The position numbers and the translations under genes are program-made. Shown here piece after piece: positions 47,067 through 58,010 of a DNA stretch of 64,000 nucleotides. The stretch is from Dolomedes plantarius (lineage: Eukaryota; Arthropoda; Arachnida; Araneae; Dolomedidae): the NCBI GenBank assembly GCA_907164885.2, contig OU015490.1:16997109-17061108 (forward strand). Direction: 5' to 3'. The first letter of the stretch is position 1, and each line of letters starts with the position of its first letter. The notes beneath the pieces are model-generated. The model had not been told where the DNA came from. It saw only the letters and a program-made list of their open reading frames with translations, and searched no databases.

Positions 47067-48301
47067 AATCCTAAAATAAGCTTAAAATTTAAAACATTTA
47101 GTTTATATCTTGATTAATCCATTAAAACTTTAAAAATCATATTTTAAGAATTATGATTATTCCTGAGAATAAATTTTAGGACCCTCAAAAAAAAAAAAAA
47201 AATTATAATTATAATTTGTAACCAATAACACTATTAATAACAATTAGACTGGTAACTGGTTAAATAATTGGGTTAAATAATTATAACTATTAAACAGTCT
47301 AATCAATTATGCTCATATTCAACAAGAATGTTAAAACTTTTCAAATAAAACAGACTATGAAACTAAAAAGTTTGAAATTTTCTGATCATACAAAAATACT
47401 ACAATTAATAATTATAAAACTAAATACACTTTGTAATTTTTCAAATCATATAAACTTGGGAGTCAGGGTGTTTGTGAACATTTCTGATCTTTAATTTTTA
47501 TTTAATAATTAAAAATTTATAAATATATATAATTAAGTAATTAAAATAAATATTAAATACTATTAATTATAACTGTAACTAGTGATTATAACATTAAATA
47601 TATTCATGTACGAAGATTTATATATATATTTTTAATTTAAATACTTTTTTTCTATTTGTATTTTTGTTTAACTGCTCTAAACTAATATAAATTTATGGTA
47701 ACAATGAGCAGTTGCTGAACTACATTGATTAGTTTTTTGATTATTATAAAGCATGCATAGATCAATATATTATATATCAATGTCTACAAACATACACACA
47801 AGCTAACATAAGTACAGGCAGACTGCTCACATACACATACCACACGTTTGTTGATAGTTCCTTAGTGATAACCCATGGAATAACTAACACACAAGATGTT
47901 CAGAGATAGCTACCTAATTCGACCACCAGTTAATTGAATCAACCTCTGAAGCAGGTTTAAATTCAGAATTGAAATAAATCCATCAACCAGCAAGTTATAA
48001 TTTAATTGCATAAAAATGGCTGTTGTACCCCTATATTTTATTTTAAAAAATCCCTCATTAATTATGCATCACACACACACAGAAACAAGCAAACTCACAA
48101 ACAATTAACACTAATGCAAAAGCTCAAAATCACTTTTCACACTGACAGGATGTATGAAATTTTGACACAATATCACAAGCAAAAGGAAAAAAATTTCATC
48201 TTTTTAATATATTTCAACTTTTTCTAGAAAACCCCATCTTGTTTAAAACAGACAACAAGCTAGAGCTATTAAACTGCCTTGGATCTCCAGATAACTTATT
48301 C
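47067..48301 (-). other. BCAS3 intron, AT-rich
   Basis: Very AT-rich (long A run near 47188). No exon or element end seen. Confidence 0.4.
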
Positions 48302-48309
48302 ATCTAAAA

Positions 48310-49729
48310 CACTGGTTCTTAATGAGTGGTCCATAGACTGTTCAGAAGAACCCCAAAAGTTAGTTCTATGAAAAATTAGTTTCATTGTTTCAAAATAACC
48401 ACAAATTTAGCAGTTTTATGAAAATAGGAACAAAAATTTTTTTTGGTTCTCAAATTTTTGCTCAAATAGCTTTGAGCAAGGATTTTACAGCTAGTAAAAG
48501 CAAACTCAAGAATCTCATTCATTTTTAACACAGGAATTTTTTTCTCACTAAAAAGACTAAAGGCCATCATTTAGATGGTTAAAATAAAACCAAGAATTTA
48601 AAATATTTAATGTTTTTTTAAATGTTTAAATACTTTAAATTTTGAACTATTTCATATCAATCTAAAATAAATTAGTATATATTTAGATATATTTTTATGT
48701 CGGTATGCCGAGCTGACAACCTGGTATGGTTTATCCTTAAAAATATATGCATGGTTTGTGCAGTCCTTATTTTTCAACACCAGTATTTCTGAAGAGACAA
48801 TACTTTTGTTATTTGCAAAAGGGGGCAAAAACGAAAAGCAACATTTTTCCAGAGTTATTTTAAAGGTTTCTGCCTGCTGTCTATATTGCGGTCAAATTGA
48901 ATGAATCTGTCTCAGTAGTTATACAACACATCTTCTCCCCCTCTTTACTATCAAATATAATTTTGTAAATGTGTGCATATTTCGCATAAAATTAGAAAAA
49001 GGTAATAAAATTTTGGAAGCCTGATGACATAAATACAGACATAGTGCTGAATAGTATGTCTGAAACCATCAAAATGACAGCAGCCATTTTTCTAGAGTTA
49101 AGTCTTTATAGGCTTTTATGTTTGCTATTAAGTTTACTTTTATTTTAAACTGTTTATCGATATTACTTTTAACTTTTCATTAAAGTTGTTTATCACAGAT
49201 AGTTTGTTTATTCAGAAAATGAAACCCATTTTTACCATGTTTTTATTAACTCGCTTTCTTGTTTGTTTGTGTGTGTGTTTGTCCCATACAAATCTTGCAA
49301 TCGATTTTTAACTAACTTCTCGACTAGCTAGACATTTGAAACTTTTAGAATAGCTCAGAACACGATGACAATGCATCATTTTAATACTTTTAGCCATCTT
49401 AAAGAAGAACTGAATTCTTTTTCAGTTAATTTTGTTTTGTAGACTGGTGCAGCCATCTATCGGCCAGGACGGGAACAAAAAGTTAAACGCAAGTTAACTT
49501 CCAATTATTTTCATTTTCTTTCAAGTGGATGGGATAATTCATCAAAAATTTTTTAAAAGTATTTATTAATACATAGAATTGTCAAGTTTATATGATTCAA
49601 CAGAAAATTTAAAAACATGGTATATAAAAAGTTCTTTTTATCTTGTAATTATTGCCTCTAAAGAGGTTGGTCGGAAATTTTATTTTTCTGACAAGTGGTC
49701 CCTGATCAACAAAAGGTTGAAAACCATTG
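48310..49729. mobile_element. hAT element, 1.4 kb, degraded
   Basis: The left end 'cactggttcttaatgagtgg' and right end '...aaaaggttgaaaaccattg' resemble CAGTGGTTCT-type hAT termini. Flanks are atctaaaa (48302-48309) and ctctaaaa (49730-49737), 7 of 8 identical. The interior contains copy 2 of repeat family X (49225-49655). No readable transposase. Confidence 0.7.
49225..49655 (+). repeat. Interspersed repeat family X, copy 2
   Basis: High similarity to 59790-60237 on the same strand and to 5115-5546 on the opposite strand, from 'taccatgtttttattaac' through 'atacatagaattgtcaag' to 'ttgtaattatt'. It includes a (GT)n-rich stretch near 49263-49280. No ORF. Confidence 0.85.
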
Positions 49730-49737
49730 CTCTAAAA

Positions 49738-50389
49738 CTTAAAATTTATTTTGCAGAAAAATATTTGAATAATTTCACCCAAAAAATCCCTGGACACATA
49801 CCAAAATTATTTTTTAAAATCACATTATCTTGCAGAAGCCCCAATTTTTTTTTTTCGCAGTACCTTGAGTTCTGCATGTGAGTAACATTGCTTTAAAACA
49901 ATTTAGCTGGAAAATAAAATAGAGTTCAGAATATGCTATACGGATGAATTCCCTTCAGTAAAAACTGCAAGCTCAACACATTACTGAGATGAGTGTAAAG
50001 ATATGAAAAATAGTATTTTCAAGTAATAACATTCCTCAAAATAGACTGAAATATAAAAAATAAGTATCACTCATGAACTCTGGTCGCACACACAAGATAG
50101 TGATGTCATACTTCCTCAACAAGTACACTTCTATAATAAGGCTGTTGCCTTATAGCACACCACATTAAAAAGAGTACCATTTAATGGATTAAAAAGAATA
50201 TGCACCATCAGTTACCCTTACTATATTTACATAATAAATACCACCCAGAATTTTTAGCTTCCTATATGAATATTGTAGACCCTGCAATTTAAACACTAGC
50301 ATTTCAGATGCATAAATAAAGAAATTAAAGGCTATAACATGATGGGAACTTCAATGCCATCACTTCATTATAACAGTTTTTGGTTGAGC

Positions 50390-50441
<52 letters not shown>

Positions 50442-50543
50442 ATAAATTACATAAAAACACCTAATACAAAGATATACATCTGTAGTCAAATGAAAGAAAA
50501 GTTAGCCAATTAAAAGCTTCATAACTTGAGGAGTGTATATATA

Positions 50544-50612
<69 letters not shown>

Positions 50613-50829
50613 TATATTATTGCACCTAAGCTAGAAGAGTGTTACATCTCCAAAGTTTTTGATTTTGAAATAATTGTACGACAATGCTCTATAAGAAATG
50701 CTTCTCATTCTCGAATAATGTTATAAGCCTATAACCAACACAGTCTCCTAGATGGCACTTATTACCCTCTTCCACAACTAGGAGGGGGAACTTGCTCATG
50801 CATGAAGAATGAAAATAAGATTTTTGTCA
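49738..50829 (-). other. BCAS3 intron with microsatellites
   Basis: Contains (TC)n(TA)n at 50391-50438 and (TA)n at 50550-50607. Nothing else recognised. Confidence 0.5.
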
Positions 50830-51560
50830 GTGCCTAATGTTGTTGTATTTTTTTTTCCTACGTAGGGCAGTGACCACATCAGCCATAAGCCCTCTGGCAA
50901 CCCAATAAAAACTAGCCTTGTTATGAAAGTTGTCAGGAGGACAATTCAGAAAAGGAAGCGCAGGACAGCTTGTCAAATGAGTAAAATCCATAAGAGTGCC
51001 TGAAGAACACAGGATACAGTCAGGGCTATCTACCACGCCAATATGGCACAGGTGATACTGTAAAAAGTCATGGCGAGTTAAAAGTCTAAAATTAGCAGTA
51101 AAGACCGATTGAGGAAGGTTCATGGGAAGTGGAGAACGCAGCAATGAACTCCAGGCATTACCCACCACAGCTTTACCATAGTTATTTCGAAGGGATCTTT
51201 GTAATTTATATTTTATTACACCACAAATTTGCTGGTAGGACAGAGTAAGGTGTGGCTACTCTAAGTGTTACATCCATTTTTGCAAGGATGTCAGCTTTTT
51301 CGTTTCATAGAATCCCACAGTGACCAGGAATTCATTGAAGGACAATTTTCCAGCCTATAAAAATTGCTTGGTTAAAAAGTGTTTTAGTTTCTTCCACGTG
51401 ATATGAATCACTTGTTGTATGTGAAGTAATAGCCGAAATTGCAGACTGGGAGTCTATAAAGAAAGTAACCTCCCTAAGTGGAGTAGATAGAATTATTAAG
51501 TTTAGAATGGCTTGTTTTATGGCCTCGATTTCAGCATCGAAGTTTGTGGCATTAGAGCCT
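50830..51560 (-). pseudogene. Non-LTR retrotransposon RNase H and tail remnant
   Basis: Reading on the - strand from 51560, the first part translates to DAEIEAIKQAILNL and then FFIDSQSAISAITS, which matches the RNase H motifs (E in the AExxAI helix and D in the DSQSAI strand). Further on is VFTANFRLLTRHDFLQYHLC, then GVVDSPDCILC and DFTHLTSCPAL, the usual RLxTGHxxL...DSPxCxxC...H...C tail of ORF2 in jockey/R1/I-type LINEs. Frameshifts separate the parts. It is 5'-truncated, with the reverse transcriptase itself absent. Confidence 0.8.
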
Positions 51561-51938
51561 ACTGGATTAATGCTGTTGTATTAAAATGTTCCTGGAATAA
51601 AAATCTTCATTAAATTGCATTTGGAAAATAAATTTGTATTTCTTAACATGCTGTTCATGTTATCAAGGTTTTTTCTTTGTATTGTGAAAAGTTTAGATAG
51701 ATTGTACATTAGCACAGAGATATGATAGTATTCCCTCAAGCTTTTCAGTCCATGTAGACAAAATGAGGTTGCTAGAAGAAGGTTATATCTTGTAATTAAA
51801 ATTCAAAATCATGGTGTAAAAATTGAAAACAACTTTAATAGTACATAGTTTTGCCTTCTGAAGTGATTCGAACAATAAGTTTTCCCAAAATTATCATTCA
51901 TAAAACAAGAAACGAAATTTTGACATATTCTTCTTTAA

Positions 51939-52599
51939 CCCTTAGACCATTACGAACGCGCTCAGCGTGTTCATCAGAGTCTTTCCCCCAGCGTTACGAA
52001 CACGCGTCCAACTGGATTTTCAAATGTTTTGCATGTTACAAACATGTTCTAAATTGATTTTTTCATACAACAATAAATAGCAGAACTGAATGGCATTCAA
52101 ATACAATCTCTCCTGATCAGAAATAGATTTTTTAGGTGATATTTTGAGAATGCATACAGTACAAAATAGCTTGAGTTTTGGGTTTTCGAAAGCTTAAGGC
52201 TATTCTAACTGACATTTTAAGTGATTCCGAGAGTGATTTTTCAGATTTATTGGATGACAAAAGTGATGAAAAGACTATAGTGGACTAAGTGATGAATAAA
52301 CTACATATTGTAAAGACTGTGAGGTGGGTTTATGCATATTACCTTGCTTTAAAATATATCATGCTATAAGAAATTTATAAACAAAAAAAATCTGTGCATT
52401 AAACAAATATACATATGTATTCTTAAAAGTTTAATGTTTCACTTATTTTGTACTATTTATTTTGATTTAAATAACTTAACTGTATTAAACTCGCATTTTT
52501 GAACATTCCTTCAAAACGCACATCTTCCGAAATGTGTTTTGAAATAATAACCCAACGCTGGGGGAAGAACCCGAAGGCAAAAACTCAACGGTCTAAGGG
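51939..52599 (+). mobile_element. piggyBac-like element, internally deleted
   Basis: 661 bp starting 'cccttagaccattacgaacg' and ending '...caacggtctaaggg'. Exactly TTAA flanks it at 51935-51938 and 52600-52603, the target signature of piggyBac elements. Sub-terminal blocks also mirror ('ccccagcgtt' near 51992 against 'aacgctgggg' near 52553). The interior retains a short + strand frame reading ILSDSESDFSDLLDDKSDEK, the acidic start typical of piggyBac transposases, then a stop. The catalytic core is missing. Confidence 0.9.
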
Positions 52600-52793
52600 T
52601 TAACTCTTGCTGAAAATATGGCTATTTTGAGATGTAACACTTTTCTAGCAGAGACTTTCTAAATCACATTTCACTTATTCATGGAAGGCAGAAAGCCAGC
52701 AGACAATTTTTCTTCTAAAAAATATATATCTTAAAAGGAAGTCTTATTTATTTGATCACAGACATGTAAAAGCATCAGTTTAAACGGCAATAC

Positions 52794-52990
52794 CTAAGAC
52801 TCTGCACCTCTAACTCTTCGGTAAAAATGTCTGCCGTTGGGTTGCCATAGGATTCGGGGCTTTGGGAGAGCAGCGCAGATGAGTTTGATGACAGTACCGT
52901 AGTGTTGGAAGAATGCTGAAACGTCTGAAATGAAAACTGGGGGCCCATCCACAAACGCCGATGGGGTCCTGCGTGAGTGATGATTTCCAC
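52794..52990 (-). CDS. BCAS3: BCAS3 coding exon (VEIITHAGPHRRLWMGPQF)
   Basis: 197-bp exon from acceptor 'tgtttgcag' to donor 'gtattg'. It begins in phase 0 and leaves two bases (AG). The protein starts VEIITHAGPHRRLWMGPQFS, a segment nearly identical to the BCAS3 family VEIVTHxGPHRRLWMGPQF block. It continues with a Ser/Thr-rich stretch (QHSSNTTVLSSNSSALLS) and ends FTEELEVQSLR. Human BCAS3 shows the same order (TTVISSSSSVL...DFDTDDLDLNSLR). This is strong evidence of orthology and of an intact reading frame. Confidence 0.95.
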
Positions 52991-53093
52991 CTGCAAACAC
53001 AAAGGAGAAATACATTACCAGCACAAAATATTTGTACATAACAGCTACAGGATACAGTACTTGTTATTGTTGCTAATGCCCCCTGGTTGGAGG

Positions 53094-53375
53094 TTCCATT
53101 CACAAGGTCCTAAATAGGGCGGCTCCTGTTTTCAATTACCATCACAAAGGTCGGAGTTCGACTTGGTCCTGTAATTTTAAACCGAGTCAAGTGATGAGAC
53201 CGGAATACTTGACCCCGCCCCTCCAGAGGTAAATTTGAGAACTTGGAGGACATTGAAGCCATGACCTATTTTACATGCCCTGGCCACCATTAGTGAACAC
53301 GGCGATGGATTTGCAGCAATGAGCATTGAACGAGAGACATTCAGATCACTAGCCCGATGGATAGAATACTTAAAC
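53094..53375 (-). mobile_element. SINE, second copy of the 45240 family
   Basis: On the - strand this reads through the same body as 45240-45586: 'tgatctgaatgtc', 'ctccaagttctcaaatttac', 'tctggagg', 'cacttgactcggtt'. The tRNA-like head (about 53375) and the 3' end are more diverged. It ends about 100 bp upstream of the BCAS3 exon 52794-52990. Confidence 0.8.
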
Positions 53376-54169
53376 TTAATTTCTTTTATTTATTCCCATA
53401 TTGGAATGATCTCTTTTTCCTTTAATGTGTCTTCATAAAGAATGAAATTGAAAATATAAAAACATGCTAGTTTTTTATATATCTGCCAAGCCAATAGCTC
53501 TACTTGAATAATTTCTTCACTTTTGTATACAAGAAAGATTTTAAAATATTTCGTCTTCAATATTCACAAAAAAGTTGATGTATGAAAATTAACATTTTTA
53601 AGGACTTTTTTTTTCATTTTATTCAGACAAATTTCTTCAGAGAAAAGTTTCCAGAAATTTTACTCTTGATCAAAAATTCTAACAATTGATTGGAAGCAGA
53701 ACAAACTAACACAGTATAAAATTTCATACAATAACCTAGCAAGGAATTTAAGGTATAACCTTTTAAAGATGACCTTTGAAATAAAAAAAATTAAAATTGA
53801 GATGTATGGCAGGATATGCACAGACAATACAGAAAAAAAAACATTTTTTTCTGATGGTGTATCAGTCATCAGTTTAACTGATTTTGATTAAACTGAATTT
53901 TTTAGGATATAAAATCACTTCATTATTGAAGTTAACCTTTTATGCATACTAATGGGAAACCCATTATGAAAATAAAACTTCATGATTGATTGAAAAATCA
54001 GGGGTACTTTATGGTAAAAAATATGTTTCTCATAAAAATAAATACAAATTTGTAAAACTATCAAAGTATTTCAAATGATGACAGACTTTTTCATTTTTTA
54101 AAAATCTGCTTAAACTGATTTTCACAGATTGTTGGCCCCCAAATTAGGGCTGGGCTACATTACTGAAAA

Positions 54170-54345
54170 TAAGCCCAGGCTTGTAATGCCTTACTTGTAA
54201 GTAAGTTATAAGCCTTTGCTTGTAATACCTTATTTGTAAGTAAGTCATAAGACTTTGCTTGTAACACCTTACTTGCAAGAAAGTCATAAGCCTAGGCTTG
54301 TAATACCTTACTTGTAAGTAAGTCAAAAGTCTTGGTCTGTGATAC
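54170..54345. repeat. 39-bp minisatellite, four to five copies
   Basis: The unit reads roughly 'aagcctaggcttgtaatacc' then 'ttacttgtaagtaagtcat'. The 39-bp period is a multiple of three, which keeps a repetitive - strand frame open (MTYLQVRYYKPRL-like). That frame has no start context or splice support and is not taken as a gene. Confidence 0.88.
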
Positions 54346-55342
54346 CTTAACTTTTAAACCCAACTTTGCCACAAATACTGCAGTATTCTAGTCAGAAATT
54401 CAAATTTGACATGACTTTTACATTCAGAAAAGTACAGTTTTTTTTTTGCTTTGCCAAGAAAATATTTCCTTATGTGTTCAATTAATGCCCTGATTGACAC
54501 ACACCAACACTAGCATAAAATACAAGCTAAACACAGAATATTATTAAAATAAATTAAAATGAACTCTACAAAAATTTATTTCATTTCTTTGTAGGGAGGA
54601 AAAAGAATTAAATTCTGCAGTTTTGATTTCATGGAATAGTTCCAAATTAGGTGAAGTGATAAAAAATTACGATTCATGATCTTAGTCATGTATTTAACAA
54701 TTACAAATTTAAGCTTAAGACTGCATAAAAATTTACTTTTACAACACTGTGCTAAATTGTTTCACTATAGACTTAATTTATTCATCAAATTAATGTTTCA
54801 TAAGCAAAGAATTTGTATTAAAAAATAGAAACAGGAATTATGATTTAACTTATTTTTTTTCGCTATTTCTGACAGTGCTAAATTTCAGAAAAATCTCTTA
54901 AAAAGTGATACAAAAATAATTAAAAAAAATTTTTTTAACTTACCATACACTGTGTATGAGAAAAATTTATTTATTTTGACAGTTTTTTTCAGCAGAATGT
55001 ATACTTTTGTTTTTTAAAACAAAATTTGATAATATATGCTCATGATTCGAAACATAATCATTATTAAATGATTTTATACGCAAAACTCAATGATAAACAG
55101 CTTTTAAAGCAAAATTAGGTAATAATAGTAATCATTTATTAACATAATTGCCTATCTAAGACCATCAACGATTTTTAATTGAGAAATCTCACTCTTGAAA
55201 TTTGCTTATTACTTATTGCTAAAGAATGTGGAGGCTATTACAATGTTAGCTTTTGACTAAGAATTTTGATACTTACCTAACCAAGTAAGTAAAATTCTGA
55301 TTTGTTATAATAAATGCAAAATTTTTGAATATATATTAAATG

Positions 55343-55345
<3 letters not shown>

Positions 55346-55399
<54 letters not shown>
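55346..55399. repeat. (TA)n microsatellite
   Basis: About 27 TA units inside a BCAS3 intron, flanked by an inverted-like 'tgcaaaattttt'/'aaatgcaaaatttt' context. Confidence 0.95.
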
Positions 55400-55402
<3 letters not shown>

Positions 55403-55540
55403 CAAATAAATGCAAAATTTTATATACTGTAATTTATTTTTTTCAAAATTTTGATATTTTTTATGCAAAATTTACATACCCCTAAATATAACATAAAAAT
55501 GTATCATTGCAAGAAGAAAAAATAAATGTTTATTATTTAC

Positions 55541-55605
55541 CTCAGACAGCCAACTTTCTTCCAAGTCTATAGATTTTTCATCTCCACTAGGAACACTAGA
55601 ATCAC
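55541..55605 (-). CDS. BCAS3: BCAS3 small coding exon
   Basis: 65-bp exon from acceptor 'ctgttaacag' to donor 'gtaaat'. With one A from the previous exon it gives SDSSVPSGDEKSIDLEESWLSE and ends in phase 0, joining directly to VEIITH. The xxxxDEEWLxQVEIVTH-type arrangement (acidic residues and Trp-Leu just before VEI) is conserved in BCAS3 proteins. The precise phase closure on both sides supports this short exon although it is too small to stand out as an ORF. Confidence 0.9.
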
Positions 55606-55872
55606 CTGTTAACAGAGATAATAATGATAAAACCTCATTTATTCCATTAAAAGCACACTGAAATTTTCAACATGGTTCCCACTCATTTTGTGAATTAAAA
55701 ATTAAGGCCTTTGGGTGACATGTAATAAAATGACTCATACAGATTTTATATCAAAAACATTGAATTAAATTGATTTGGTCGCAAGTCGAGCTTCAAACAA
55801 TTTTTCTTTTGTATATGTACCTACATACATTTTTACTTTCATACATACATATTTAATTTAAAATACATTGTA

Positions 55873-56059
55873 CAGTTGGCTCTCTGTTTAACGACTTTCA
55901 AGGGACCGTGAAAAATCGTCCTTAAGTAGAGATCGCTCTTAAACAGAATTTGTGAAAAAATAACATTTTCCATAACGTCGGAGAGGCCGAGACTGGGAAA
56001 TATCGTCTTTAAATAGAGATTGTCGTTAAGTAGAGCATCGTTAAACAGAGAGCCAACTG
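55873..56059. mobile_element. Tigger-like MITE with TA duplication
   Basis: 187 bp with ends 'cagttggctctctgtttaac' and '...gttaaacagagagccaactg', a terminal inverted repeat of about 22 bp, flanked by TA at 55871-55872 and 56060-56061. Internal 'cgtccttaagtagagatcg' and 'cgtctttaaatagagattg' are related repeats. Non-coding. Confidence 0.88.
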
Positions 56060-56284
56060 TACTTTATTTAGAAGGCATAAATTACTCTTCGCCATCACTA
56101 TTTAATATGTAAGTACAATACAATGGTTCAGAATTTGTAACAGAAGGTACGTTGCAAGGTTTATTTAACAAAGTTATCCAAGGTAGTTTTTAATAGTCAT
56201 GTAATACATACAGGTATGTACTGTACATTCAAGGAACAATATTTTTGAGAAAAAGGTAAAAATAAGTAAAAATAAAAAATAAAA

Positions 56285-56343
56285 ATTTCAGTCGTAAGTG
56301 CAAATGGTCTTAAGTCAAGTGGTCGTAAGTAAAGGGATACCTG
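56285..56343. mobile_element. One end of a Tigger-like element
   Basis: The stretch 'ggtcttaagtcaagtggtcg' leading to 'taagtaaagggatacctg' then TA resembles a terminal repeat of a pogo/Tigger-type MITE read toward its end. The matching left end was not located with confidence. Confidence 0.4.
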
Positions 56344-56851
56344 TATATTGCTGGGTTTAAACAAAATAAGGCCTTTTAAAGACTTGAAACCAAAATAAGT
56401 GTAATTATTTTAAAGCAGTTGCAATTTTAAAGGTTTTTGTAGAATAAATCAAAATTAATCCACGAAGTAGGTTCAGAAAATCTCTTTGGATAATCAAAAA
56501 GCAAATAGTTATATCTAACTCTCTCATGCAGAATAAAAAATAAATTTTTAGTATGAATGTAAAGGTATAAAGCAATCAAAAATCATTGACAGGTGAAAAA
56601 AAAAACCCAAGCAACTTGAATGTGTAGAAAAAAAGTAATTCAATCCACATGGCTTTAATAGTTTGGAACAAAAAATAAGCCTGTTAGGGGGTTCCTAAGA
56701 TAATTCTTAAAAATAAAGAACTCTTTAAAGCCAGTGGGAAATCCTGCTATATCATGAATGATCATAGCTTAATATACAACAACAATGAAATTCTATACAT
56801 CTGTATAGAGACAATGCATAATATTTTTATATAAAAGACATTCCAACTTAC

Positions 56852-56958
56852 TGAACTTCCTCCCCCTTGCTGACTCTGGCATGAAAGTAGAGTCAGATGT
56901 AAACATCAGTGGATTCGAAAGAGGCAGAGGTGGGTGAATTTCTGGAGAAGTTGTTGGC
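56852..56958 (-). CDS. BCAS3: BCAS3 coding exon
   Basis: 107-bp exon from acceptor 'gaatatttag' to donor 'gtaagt'. Two bases (AG) from the previous exon complete Arg. It encodes PTTSPEIHPPLPLSNPLMFT followed by SDSTFMPESARGRKF, and leaves one base (A) that pairs with GT of the next exon. BCAS3 proteins have a Pro-rich segment with SPEIxPPLPxSNPL-type sequence at this point between the conserved BCAS3 domain and the VEIVTH block. Confidence 0.88.
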
Positions 56959-57242
56959 CTAAATATTCAAAGAAAAACAAACACAAGACACCTATAATTT
57001 TGAAATTTAAAACACTGATATAACACTCTATATCATTCTCATTACCTAAAAGCCATAAGACTATTTTATCATAGCAGTTTGCCAAGTTTGGCAATACAGA
57101 TCTCAGATTGACAATCCTCTTTTAATGCACAAAAGGAAAGAAAAATTGGAGTTTAAAATCATTAATGGAGTTTTTGAAGGAAAAATATAATAATCACTCA
57201 CTTATTACCCTAATGTAGCAGCTAATAAAACAGTCTCTAGAG

Positions 57243-58002
57243 CAGGGGTTCTTAAACTTATGTAGTCCAAGGACCCCTCTTGAACAACATTTCTTTTTGC
57301 GGACCCCATCCTAACTCTAGGCATTTTAAGTCGTTTTTGAGACTTCATTTCTGGCTCAATAATCTCATAGGCACTACGTTATAATAAATATTGGTAAAAA
57401 TGTATCGCTGGTTATTTTAATAAATGGTCTTGCGCATTTATAGAGACGAACATTTTTATTAGGACATAGAATAAAAAACCTAAAATGAATAAAAACAGTA
57501 GTAAAAAGAATTTTAAAAGTTACAAATCATAATACATTAAACTCATACAAACATTTCTTGGTCAAATATTGGTCAAAATAGATCTATCTTATTATAATAT
57601 GTTTTCTGTAAATGATTTTTACTTAATGAGATGGGTGCAGTGGTTCTTTCGAAACCAGAACCACAATGTCAGGCTCTATGTTGGAAAGTTTTATTCTGAG
57701 GTCCACTTCTACATTGAGTTTGTTTCTATACTTTGATTTCATATATATAACAGTACCGAAAAAGCCTGTATACATAAATATGTTGTGCAGAACGGAATCA
57801 AATGTTAGAGGGCTTATTTGCAAGTGCAGGGTAATCAGATCTGAGAACCAAAAGTTTGTGAGTTCATTTTTGTTGAATTGTAGTTTCAAATATGTATGGC
57901 ATGATAATTCCACGAGAATATCTTGTTCAAGTATAGATTGTTAATGTCAAAATTGTTTTGCAGACCCCCAGGGGTCCATGGACCACAGTTTAAGAATCTA
58001 TG
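57243..58002. mobile_element. hAT element with ctctagag/gtctagag flanks
   Basis: 760 bp with ends 'caggggttcttaaacttatg' and '...cacagtttaagaatctatg'. Flanks are ctctagag (57235-57242) and gtctagag (58003-58010), 7 of 8 identical. Short ORFs inside (57623-57913 on the - strand and 57666-57944 on the +) have no domain I recognise. Confidence 0.85.
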
Positions 58003-58010
58003 GTCTAGAG

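Larger units (their letters stand above)
37851..52793 (-). other. Giant BCAS3 intron (14.9 kb)
   Basis: This is the largest complete intron in the window. It holds a TA-flanked MITE (37982-38413), Tigger-like MITEs (40003, 40197), several hAT elements (41499, 46796, 48310), a foldback repeat (42490-43290), an IS630-superfamily element with a nested SINE (45137-46557), a LINE RNase H remnant (50830-51560) and a piggyBac derivative (51939-52599). I saw no extra exon with BCAS3 similarity. Confidence 0.85.
52991..55540 (-). other. BCAS3 intron with SINE and minisatellite
   Basis: 2550-bp intron. It holds a SINE copy (53094-53375), a 39-bp minisatellite (54170-54345) and a TA microsatellite (55346-55399). 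Confidence 0.85.
55606..56851 (-). other. BCAS3 intron with Tigger-like MITE
   Basis: 1246-bp intron containing the MITE at 55873-56059 and, to its right, a possible terminus of another Tigger-like element ending near 56343 ('agtaaagggatacctg' followed by TA). Confidence 0.75.

Noticed and set aside
52794..53103. Alternative - strand frames over the BCAS3 exon (81 and 97 residues)
   Set aside because: They are out of phase with neighbouring exons. The VEIITHAGPHRRLWMGPQF frame is the conserved one.
54144..54326. Repetitive 60-residue ORF as a possible repeat protein
   Set aside because: The frame follows from the 39-bp minisatellite period. There is no start context or splice support.
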